Below, piece by piece: positions 54,870 to 64,000 of a DNA stretch of 64,000 nucleotides. The notes below the pieces were generated by a model that did no database searches, had not been told where the DNA came from, and was given only the letters and a program-made list of their open reading frames with translations. A program made the position numbers and the translations under genes. Within the stretch, counting starts at the first letter, position 1, and each line of letters starts with the position of its first letter. The DNA is from Juglans regia (lineage: Eukaryota > Streptophyta > Magnoliopsida > Fagales > Juglandaceae). The stretch lies in NCBI RefSeq assembly GCF_001411555.2, contig NC_049904.1, forward strand, positions 22,953,370 through 23,017,369, read 5' to 3'.

Positions 54870-56760
54870 ACCCACTCCACCTCTACTCTACATAGTACAC
54901 TCAAAGAGAGAAAAGATCAGATTTACTTCCCAATCTAGTGCTGCTCTAATAAAGGTAATACTCCATATTTGCAGAAAACTGCAAAATTTCTGCTACCGGC
55001 ACCTATTTACAACAAAAGATACCATACCATGCCAGGAAAACTATCTTCAAGGGCTGGTCTCCACACCATATATTGTGCCAAAATTCGATCTTAGACCCAT
55101 CCTTCACTTCAAATCAAAGCCAACAATGAAAATCCCCCAACGTTCCTGGATGGCCCACTCAAAAAGAGCTTTGTTGTACGATGAAAACTTTGTAACCCGC
55201 CAAAAGACCTGAAGAAAGACAAGTACAAATCCTTGACCACTTGACAAGGCAGTACTAGAATTCATCCCAACTCCTCCCACATGAAATCCTACTGAAGTTT
55301 CTCAAGACGATGGACAAAACTAACTGGTATGAGAAATAGCAAATTTAGCAAATTAGAAAACATACTCTAAAGTGATCCCCGCCCACCCTTGGATAAATCA
55401 AATCTACTCCACCTAGCCAACTTGACACTCCATTTCCCAAAAGTGTCATCCCAGATAAATTTTGCCTTCTAGGGAGCCCCCAACGAAACTCAAGTACTTC
55501 ATTGGTAGAGAAGACCATCCCAAGATACAAGCCAATCCTTCGATATCATCCGCTACAATTGGAACTAATCTTGATTTGTACAAATTAATTCTCAACCCCA
55601 ACACACCTTCAAAGCACAAAAACTGACAACGCAATGCAACAGAGATAAACTAGATAGGCATCACAAAAGATGAGACAAAACAAGCGCTTCATTAGTCATG
55701 GATCCCACTGAGAAGCCAGATGACCCAACTTATTATAATTGTGAAACTTAATACCCCAAGCCGAAGCCTGTGGTTTACTAGCCCATGGATTACATTACTC
55801 ATTAAGGACTTTCTTTTTAAACAATGTGAGCTGGGTATTTCTTTCTTGATTAATTTGAGTAAGCAGGCCTGCATTTAGATTTAGCTCGTTAAGCTTCAAA
55901 CCCATATCCATCTTGTCTAAAGCACACTGCACCTTTTTCATTTAAAAGAGCCAGTTGTCTTCTCACTGAAACCAAGGTGTTCACAATATTGCCCTTTGCA
56001 CTTTCCGGCACCATGTCCTCCTCAGGCATATCGCAGGGATCTCTACAATAGCCTTTGTAGCTGGTAATTAGAAATATTCCTATTTTGTTGCTTGCATGCT
56101 ATACCAACAAAGTTTTCGAGTTGCCCAGATTGCACTTGTTAGAGATAGCAACAGTCAGCAGCCTCTAGCCGCTTTCACATACAACACTCTTCCCATCTTA
56201 ACATTCCCATTCTTAGGAGCTTTCACCAATATTTCCCCTGCTCTACCAGTCTTCACTACAAACCTGCATACATGCATTTTGTAGTTTCTGTGGCCAATAA
56301 ACTTCTGGAAGAGATTTTCAACCATTCAAAGCTCCATGATAAAAAGACTTCAATGCCTTCCAAGCTGGAATGATCAACATACCATTCTGGCTTCTTCCCC
56401 CCATACTCTTCAAGGCCAGAAATCGACTGGAGGTATTGGAACATCGTAGCACAAGCAGTGTTTCCCATCCAAAGAGATTTCGCAACCCCCCTTCTTCCCT
56501 CTACCTAAGACAGTCTCCACCAAGGAAATTTAGTATGCAACACTCATCCTTCCTAGTGACATTGAACGGCATCCACCACTACTTCGACAAACGACCGTTA
56601 TCCCATCCTCTATCCCAAACGCAAGAAGCTTTGCGTCAACAAAGACTGATAAAAAAACCAATACTGTATGCAATCCACCAACGAAACTTACATACATAAG
56701 ATGAATTTTGGATAACCCAATTTGAAGTACTAGTGTCAAGAAACTGACAGTTAGAAAAGA
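54870..56760 (-). mobile_element. Decayed LINE, minus strand
   Basis: Minus-strand fragments in several frames read LINE polymerase sequence: CFEGVLGLRINLYKSRLVP, LPMKYLSFVGGSLEGK, and FSSYNKALFEWAIQERWG from about 55640 down to 54900. ORF1/DUF4283-like pieces lie upstream at about 56250-56740 (ACATMFQYLQSISGLEEYGG). The endonuclease and most of the RT are missing or unreadable. Confidence 0.6.
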
Positions 56761-56800
56761 CAGATGAAGAGACTATCTCCTATGAGAATCACCTGAGATT

Positions 56801-56826
56801 TCCGTGTGTGTGTGTGTGAGAGAGAA
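56801..56826 (+). repeat. (GT)n(GA)n microsatellite
   Basis: GT units (CGTGTGTGTGTGTGTG) run directly into GA units. Confidence 0.8.
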
Positions 56827-56875
56827 AGAGACATGCATAAAATGACACTTTGAAGATTGGGTTTTTAACAACTTA

Positions 56876-57035
56876 GAGCACTGGCAGTGGCTTCTTTATC
56901 TTCATCTTTATTTTTAAATTTGAAGAATATATCTATAAAATCGTCTACATTGGTGTATCTATCTTCATTTTTATCCATAACTATAAACAGTGCTTCTTTA
57001 AATTTGAAGAAGCACTATTTTAGTCTTCAAACATT
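56876..57035 (+). mobile_element. PIF/Harbinger left terminus
   Basis: After TTA (56873-56875), GAGCACTGGCAGTGG is the same terminus type as the MITE at 16034. AT-rich subterminal sequence with repeated AAATTTGAAGAA follows. No matching right terminus was found in the window. Confidence 0.5.
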
Positions 57036-57109
57036 AAAAATAATATTTTCCCTCTCTATCTGAACGACTCATCTCTCTCGCGCGAAAAGTCACCCTCCAT
57101 CCTCTCTCT

Positions 57110-57275
57110 CGCTCTCTCGCTCTCTTCTCTTCGACAAACCCATTCCCCTCTACGATTGGTATGATTCCTTCTTCTCTCTTGCTCTCTCTGCTCTCTTCTC
57201 TTCGACAAGCCAGATTTACCGAAGAATAGTCTCTCTCTTGCTCTCTTTGCTCTCTTCTCTTCGACAAACCCATTT
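57110..57275 (+). repeat. Three tandem CT-rich leader repeats
   Basis: GCTCTCTTCTCTTCGACAA occurs three times, spaced about 65-70 bases (near 57117, 57190 and 57249). They lie between the PIF/Harbinger terminus and its ORF1 relic, a leader-like position. Confidence 0.7.
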
Positions 57276-57280
57276 CTGCT

Positions 57281-58399
57281 GCACTGTCTTCCCCCTTCCT
57301 CTCTCTTCTCTCTGCTTTGCTACACCATTGCCCAAAGCTCAGCTCAAGTGCACCACGGGACTATTCCTTCATCAACGACGACCTCTTATCTCGCCCAATA
57401 CCCGATTTCGTGCGGCTGTTTGGAAACCCTAGAAAATGTAATTTCGTGCAAGCCACTTGTTTTGATTTCACAAATTGTTTTGTGTGATTTCCCCTCATAT
57501 GGAATGTGTGATTTCCCCTGATTAGAATTTTTTTTAGGATTTTTTGTGTGATTTTTCCTTATATTGAACCGAGATTGGTATGATTAGTATGATTTGCTTA
57601 TGTTCTCTACCGTTTTATTGCCAAAATGAAGAAAACTACTCTGTATAATACCAGGTTGAGTTCAAACCTGACAGATTCTAACACGGCACTTGTGCCATTC
57701 TCCAATCATTGAAATTGAAAGTAGAATATATCTTCTGAAATGCAATATTAATAGAAAGGTATCAATTGATATTGCATGAACATATATTCTACCAAAGAAT
57801 ATCTCATGAACAGGACAAAAATCTCAAGTTGTCATGCAGAAGTGAGTCAGTCTGTCTTTTTTATCTTAGGTCTCTTTTTTAATCTCAGTTTGGTAATCTC
57901 AAGCTCGTGAATAGTTAGGTCTCTTTTTTATCTTGTATCTACCCAAAGATTAAGTTTGCTCATAAAAATCTGTCTCCTTTTCAATAGAATACATATCCAC
58001 ATTAAAAAGGAAGATAAGAGGAGCATCAATTATGATACTGGGTTTATTTTCAAAATCTCAAAAATTGAAATGCATTATTTTGGTTGTAGACATGTGGTTT
58101 TGCTTGTAGACTTGTGGGTTTGAAATACATATTCACTTGTAGACTTGTGGTTTTGCTTAAAAGATTGATTTTGCTTAAAACAGTGCTTATGGTCTTTGCC
58201 CTTTTTCTTGATTTGGATTGTATATTTATCAAACCATTAAGTCAACAGGTATGTATGCCTTTAGACATATTTGTTTTTCCCATGTGCACTGCATACATAT
58301 ATAGTTTTTTCTATGTATTTTGTTTTTTCCATGTTGCATACATACTTCGTCTATTGAGGTAGTTTTAGTAACATTTTATCCTTCAATATTTTGTTGAAG
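57281..58399 (+). other. Leader and intron region of the PIF/Harbinger relic
   Basis: No supported coding frame. The sequence is intron-like (T-rich), with a small repeat of GTAGACTTGTGGTTTTGCTT at 58085-58160. Confidence 0.4.
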
Positions 58400-59539
58400 G
58401 ATGAACTGTTCAATTGATGAGGATCCCTTCTTCACCACACTGTTGGAAAGTGGTGAAGGTCATATTAACAACCCCCCTATGGGCAGTGCAAGTGTTGATG
58501 TCCAAGCGACACAACCCCAACAGGAAAAAAGGAAATAAAAATCACAGCGGGGTGTATCATTTACCATAGAGGAAGATATTCTCCTCGTTTCAACTTGGCT
58601 TAACATTAGTATAGACTCCATACGGGAGACTGATCAATCATCTACACAAATGTGGAGTAGAATTTATGACTACTACCACACATTTAAAAAACCTAATTGT
58701 CAAGACCGGTCTATACCCTCCTTGACCAATCGGTGGTCAATCATTCAAAAATGCGTCAATAAATTCAGTGGTAGCTTGGCCCAAGTTGAAGGAATGTATC
58801 CAAGCAGTGCAACCAAGCAAGACAAGGTATAATGTTTTTTCTTATGTTTTGTGGTTCTAATTATTACGTATTTGCAATGTTTTTAGTTGTATCTTGTTCC
58901 ACTATTTTGTAGATTGATAAGGCAAAAATCTTGTACAAAGAGAACCAAAAACTTAACTTTAACATGGATCATTGTTGGAATTTATTGAGGCACCAACCGA
59001 AATGGCAAACACACATGGACCTCATAAAAAGAAAAAAAAAAATGGGACAAGTTCAGGTATTACTCCAAACTCAATACCTTTAGGGGAAGACATGGAAAAT
59101 GTGTCCATCGATTGTGAGAGACCTATGGGCAAGAAGGTTGAAAAAGCAAGAGAAAAAGAAAGAAAGTGTAACGAAAGACAAAATATAGTAATTAATGAGG
59201 CCTTAAACCAAATGAAAGATGATAGGAGGACTTCTATGATGGAGAGAAGAGAATCGCAATTGAAATATGAGAAGATTTGAGTTACTACTTCTTAAGAAGA
59301 GAAAACTTGAGTTGGAAATTAAGACTGAAAGAGAGAGATCTGACTTGGTAGCTCTTAAAAAGAGAAAAGCTAATATGGAAATTATGAACTTGGATATTGA
59401 TTCCATGAATGGTTTGCAGCAAGAAAAGAACCAACTTAAAAAGAGAAATAAGGAAACCTTAGTCGATGTTCCTCCAAAGTCCTCTAAGAAAAGAACCAAC
59501 TTAGTGTCTAGTTTGCTGTACCCCACATATCAACACTAA
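58400..59539 (+). pseudogene. PIF/Harbinger ORF1-type Myb/SANT protein (NAM-associated), disrupted
   Basis: Exon 1 (58400-58828) has a short acidic N-terminus and a Myb/SANT-like domain (SFTIEEDILLVSTWLN, WSRIYDYYHTFKK, SLTNRWSIIQKCVNKF). Exon 2 (58915-59539) has DHCWNLLRHQPKW and a long charged coiled coil. This is the plant PIF/Harbinger ORF1 family, often annotated as NAM-associated or GST-T3-like. ORF1 binds element ends and works with the DDE nuclease, which is absent here. Breaks are TAA in exon 1 at about 58536, a slip in the A-run near 59030-59041 and a 1-base insertion near 59273. The intron is GT..AG (58829-58914). Confidence 0.75.
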
Positions 59540-60780
59540 AAGGAAGGCCAATAACATCACTGTTTTAAAATGCAAGGTTTTCTTGTGATTTAGAAATAAC
59601 AATTCCAGCTACATCATTTACTTCGATGATGTATGCAATAAATCAGAGTAATGTAGAAGTCCTAATGGAAGAGAATGGTATTGACATCTATCTACTCGTT
59701 ATTCAACTAAAATTAACAAATTAACTGAAATTCAAACAAATAATATCCAAATATCCACTAAGCCACTCTCCATGTGTGTGTGATAAAAGTTGAAGCCAGA
59801 TTCAGATGCAATAAAACCAAATTGATTCATAAAACTTGCCCTGCCCTGTCTTAAAAAGCCCCTCCTGTACTGCCATGTAAATTCAAGCTAACGATTTAAT
59901 TATCTACTACCAATAAAAAATTTCATTTCTGCATCCTCTTTGACAATAATACTCAATCCTTCATCCAAGGCATAAGAAATATACAAGGACTATCACCAAC
60001 ATTTCTCCATAGATATCTATGTGGTGTGTAAATGTGGTTGACCATAGGCATGAGCTTCCAGTAACATAATTAGAGTGTTCAACAAGGTAATAGATCCACC
60101 TACTTCAGTCCTAGGAAGCATTTTCCGACCTCGGTTGCATTGTTCAGAAATATATATATATATATACCAAAATAATGTAAGTATTCATTGTCTTTTTCAA
60201 TTGCATTGCACATAATAACCCTTGAGTCTATAAGATGATTGTCACTTAAAGCAAGGACCAAAAATCACTTAGACATGCTATAACCACAACCAAAAATTCT
60301 GAAGTATCTCATCATCTCTACAAGTAGCCAGAAGCTATTTGGCCAGCAATCTCCAATTCAAACCTAGTTCAAACTCAAATTCCAGGGTTGACGCCACTAC
60401 CAGGCAAAGTCTCCCAAGAACTATTACTCAAATAAAATCACTGAATAAACACAATGGTAGCCTTTAGAAGATCGCAAAATTTATAACAAACTGTGATTTA
60501 GCAACGAAACAAAAATAAGAAAAAACAAAAGGTCAAATAAATGGCCCCTGATATTTTCACAAGATTATGTAATTGTCAAAATCAGCTCATATAATATTTT
60601 TCAATTAATTATCAAAAAATCAGAAAGAAAGCATACCTAAGGTATGGAGCATGTGAATTTACATGACAAACCATGTGTCTGAATTTAAAAAACAAAATTT
60701 CTGGCCATGCTTTACTGAAAATCTCATTCTAAAGTCCCCAAAATAAAAATAAATAAATAAATAAAGGAGAGAGAGAACAC
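59540..60780. other. Spacer, nothing recognised
   Basis: AT-rich, with (TA)n near 60149-60165. Further exons of the minus-strand NOM1-like fragment might be expected here, but I could not read any. Confidence 0.4.
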
Positions 60781-62815
60781 CTGTAAAGTGAACTTGTGGT
60801 TTTTGTCATGCTCACACAACTTGGAAGCAAGAACAGTGTAATACTTATTAAATACTTTCTCCTATAAACAGCATTCTACAAGAACACAATTAATCTCTCT
60901 GTCCTGTGAATATATGTGAAAATTAACAATCAGAAAATTAAACACAGTTATCAAAATAAGGAGAAAACCACAAGGCACCCACCTGCTTTCCATGTAAATC
61001 CAACCTTAGAAGCTTCTCAAATGTATCAATGTAGTCCAACCCACTCATTACTATACAAAAGATCGCCCTTCTGGCATCTGTGTTCATCCTCTATGCAGCA
61101 GCAAGCTGCAGCATTTTTTGGGCTTCAAGAATCTCTTTGTCTATATTGCTGGCAACTTCTTTAACATTGTCCACTGTGGAAGCCATGTCACCAGACAACC
61201 ACCATTGGCCCTTCTTCTCAGGATCAACAAGCTTGCTCCATTTGAGCCATCTAATTAAAACATCTTCTACCCTTAACTGAAAATAAAGAGTAACCAAGGA
61301 CTCAATGTCATGCAAAAAGATAATGAAAAATTGAACTGTCTTCCTAAATCAAATCTGACACTTATTATTTCGAAAAGCAAAATGTTAAAATAAATTTAGA
61401 TTATCTTGAGTTTCCATGAGCTATCCCTATTCCTAGTCATACTTTCACGCCTAGAGTAATGATACACTTCTTTTTGGTTCTGGGCATCCGGGAACAAGTC
61501 CCCAACACAGGCTCTTGATGAGGAGTTTACTGCAAGTGCACCCCGGGCAATTAGAATTCTATTCGATGGCCCCTAGAAATTGTTTGAACCCAAGGATTCA
61601 AACCTTAGACTTGGAGGAAGCATACCACCATGACCAAGGTTCGCACTAACAACCCATTTACAACTAATTTTTACAACTTTGATTTTTTTTTTTTTATTGG
61701 CACCGGGTGTCGTTATTGGCACCGGGAGAGAAGTTTTTTTTTTTTTTTTGTTAGGAAGAGGTAAACTTCAAGATGAGACCATATAACTCACAATTTTACA
61801 TTGGCGTGCAAAAACGAAGTTTCAAAGAGAGAGCAACCTCATGGATTTTAAGGAGAGACAATAATCATGGGGTAGGAGCAAAAACATATTTATGTACCAA
61901 GTAAAACATGACAGCTATGACTAATGTAATGACAAAAGTGGTCAATGTTAAAAATTAATCAGAAGCAAAAAAAAAAAAAAAAACGAAGCAAAGTACAAGA
62001 AACAAAAGAAGAAAGAACTATAAATTAAAACTCCTAGCTAAATTGAGACAAAATGACACCATTAGCGCAAAGAAATTTTATGATAAGATGTGTATTTAAG
62101 TAGAGGAAAAACAAAAGATTTCAAAATACCCAACGCATACAAACTACCATCTTACCATATAGCATTCCATGAATCAAAAGTAGAACCCACCACAATTTGT
62201 TTGGTAGATCCCAACACATTTTTTTCCCCCCCAAATTATGTACACAATGAAGTTCATAATCATTTATAAGGTTTTGGTACCAAGCTATTATAGTCAATGT
62301 ATGAACCAAAACATGTTCACTGTTATCTTGAAACTACAATGTATATTACTTGGGTGCTTCTCTTAAAATCAATCTATCTTAAAATGAGTAATAAATAGGA
62401 TGCACCACTTATTGTGCTTTTTTACAGCAACTTGCTATTACTAGGAATAATATTTATCATTTCAAGAAAATTAACAGGTACTATTTGAACTCTTTACAGT
62501 CTTAACATTGTAATTGGATCTATGATTTGATCTCAGAGACAATCTCCCACCGCGACACCAGTGGTAGCCCCTTAAAAGTTAAAAGTCAAGCCTCCTCAAA
62601 CCAAAAGCTATCCTCCCGAGTCCCATTACAAAAATAACAAAGAGTAATAAAACATTCTAGAAAAAATATGTTGAACTAAATGTTAAAAGAATGAAACTAT
62701 TAACTAGAATGACCTTTTGTAGCCATTTCTTTATCCGAGTGTGATGAGCGGGATCCTCTTCAGGCCTTTTATTGTAGTTCTTGATGTCACATATGGTTTC
62801 AAGCATGAATTCCAT
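60781..62815 (-). pseudogene. NOM1/SGD1-like MIF4G/MA3 protein, three-exon fragment with two stops
   Basis: Minus-strand exons are 62714-62815 (MEFMLETICDIKN..TRIKKWLQK), 60983-61276 (LRVEDVLIRWLKWSKL..RAIFCIVMSGLDYIDTF) and 60781-60903 (DREINCVLVECC..EKVFNKYYTVLASKLCEHD), with GT..AG borders. These match the MIF4G-to-MA3 region of nucleolar MIF4G-domain protein 1 (SGD1/NOM1). That protein acts in small-subunit ribosome maturation in the nucleolus. The fragment lacks upstream and downstream exons in readable form. Stops are TAG 61091-61093 (expected Q in AQRMNTDAR) and TAG 60862-60864 (expected Q in CCLQEKVF). Both fit a C-to-T change in CAG. A silent duplicate of a housekeeping gene is the simplest reading. 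Confidence 0.75.
61400..62700. other. Large intron of the NOM1-like fragment
   Basis: Between exons 1 and 2 of the fragment. It contains T-rich runs and CACCGGG-type duplicates (GGCACCGGG twice at about 61700-61727). No gene. Confidence 0.4.
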
Positions 62816-64000
62816 CTGCAAGCATCACCAATTACAATCTCTGCAATTATGAAACAAAAAAAAAAAAAGGTGAAGAATTCATAATAATGCTAAAACGTTT
62901 AACAAACTTTGCAAAAGATAGAAGATGTGTTTGGGGACTCTTTCATAGATACAAAAGATCTATAACAAAACAATTAACAATAAATAATAAATTGTACAAA
63001 AAATATATTCGAGGATTTCTTTAATAGATAACATATTCACTCCATATAAAACACAGTTTCCAAAATTAAATTATTCACTTCCCTCTTTCTAACGTACGTT
63101 CATTCTTTATGACGTAAGCAAATCTTGAGGGTAGAAATTATGTGATTTATCTACCCCTTCTATCCAGCGACTGTGAGACTCGTCATGCGCACCAAACCAT
63201 GATGACGTGCTTCAAAAGATGTCGTGCGATTTCTAGGGCACGCTCAGTGTTTTAAATGTGCTGGAAATATTATAAAGTGTATTTTCAATGTTATTGAACT
63301 AAAATTGATTTTAAATACGACAATTCTAATATTATTAAAGTGCTCTAAAAATATTATAATTGTCAGAAATAATTTTAATATCATTATTAAAATGATTTCA
63401 ACTATTTAAGATATTATGTGATTTAGATTATATTGAAAGCTTTTATTAATTAAATGGTTTTATTTTCTTTAATATGTTAAGTGAGACTTCATCATTTTAT
63501 TAATGATGAATGAATATTATTTTATAAACTAAAGTTACTTTAAAATAATATTCTACCTTAATTTCTCTAAGCGTTTTTAATTAAGATAATAGTTTACGCA
63601 TTTTCAAATCAGTGTTTGAGATCCATCATTAGATCGTTACGTGGATCCTCAGACGAAGGGACTGGGTTAAATACCCAGACCCCTCCCTTTCTCCCCAGCT
63701 CTCTCTCTCTCCTCCCCAGCTCTCTCTCTCTCCTCCCTCTCCCTCAAGCGTACGCAGTATGCTGCATCTCTCTCGCCTGATGCTCCATCCCACAGCCCGG
63801 AGCCGCCGTGCGTCGGCATCTCTCACCTCCACCACAACCGACATCCCCTATCGTAGTTGTCCCGCGCGGTAGCTTCCCCTTCCCCCACGCGAGCAACTCT
63901 CTCCCCTCGGTTTCCTCACTTCGCACTGCCTAACGCTGCCGTCACAGCCCGCCGCTGGCCACCAGCGCACATCCAGCCATCATAGGCGACAGCCCCATTG
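62816..64000. other. Spacer and CT-rich window edge
   Basis: 62816-63600 is AT-rich with nothing supported. 63660-63740 has CT-rich tandem blocks (CCCCAGCTCTCTCTCTCTCC repeated). The last 250 bases are GC-rich, with coding-like composition (CCGCCG, GCCACCAGCGCAC). They might be the leader or first exon of a gene beyond the window. Confidence 0.35.

Noticed and set aside
59540..62100. A right terminus for the PIF/Harbinger relic (expected CCACTGCCAGTGCTC)
   Set aside because: Not found on reading through. The element is probably truncated.
63629..63926. Minus-strand frames at the window edge
   Set aside because: Built largely from CT/GA-rich tandem blocks, so low-complexity chance frames.
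1..64000. CRISPR arrays, operons or bacterial-type genes
   Set aside because: Introns, transposon types and gene families are all plant nuclear. The repeat arrays seen are microsatellites, an LTR array or leader repeats, not spaced direct repeats.

Overview
This is a plant nuclear genome window, almost certainly from a woody dicot. Genes have GT..AG introns, intergenic DNA is AT-rich, and the gene families are plant-specific: CC-NBS-LRR resistance proteins, a receptor-like LRR protein, FAR1-type transposases and an AIRP2-type RING ligase. The many short AT-rich elements ending in ..AACCAAACG and the CATCTCATCTC-type repeats resemble what I recall from walnut and hickory relatives (Juglandaceae). 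That is a low-confidence guess. A 100-N assembly gap lies at 46312-46411.

Layout. 1-4515 is the 3' part of a decayed Ty1/copia element ending in a complete 3' LTR. 4950-9845 is a mosaic of duplicated repeat blocks carrying MITE and LINE-tail insertions. 10050-15180 holds a CNL resistance gene on the minus strand (start 14992), whose 3' flank is split by a 1.8-kb non-autonomous hAT-like element. 16034-22160 is dispersed repeats: a PIF/Harbinger MITE, LINE tails, and one LINE fragment nested in another. 23328-29728 is a 6.4-kb Mutator-like element (MULE) with a 9-bp target-site duplication. It carries a GRF zinc-finger/transmembrane gene facing a broken FAR1-type transposase gene. 31251-32912 is a five-exon AIRP2-like RING gene that has lost its ATG and its exon-4 frame. 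36080-39307 is an LRR receptor-like protein gene with three nonsense codons and no frameshift. 40913-46311 is a nearly complete LINE. 47521-49989 is a second CNL gene, an inverted paralogue of the first, with a stop at codon 28. 51779-56760 holds a copia gag relic and LINE relics. 56876-59539 is a PIF/Harbinger ORF1 relic. 60781-62815 is a three-exon fragment of a NOM1/SGD1-like MIF4G/MA3 protein gene with two CAG-to-TAG stops.

Reading the genes together. This is a transposon-rich resistance-gene neighbourhood. The two CNL genes form an inverted pair, with matching 5' and 3' flanks and extra CC-domain fragments near 19.8 kb and 47.0 kb. The RLP pseudogene lies beside a second, gene-less copy of the AIRP2-like locus flanks. 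Several insertions can be polarised because a duplicated copy preserves the uninterrupted site. The clearest case is the MULE, whose empty site is at 6797-6805. Of the genes described, only the minus-strand CNL (C-terminally truncated) and the GRF gene have an intact reading frame from a plausible ATG.

All repeat matches were found by eye. No alignment or database search was run, so similarity is described without percentages.
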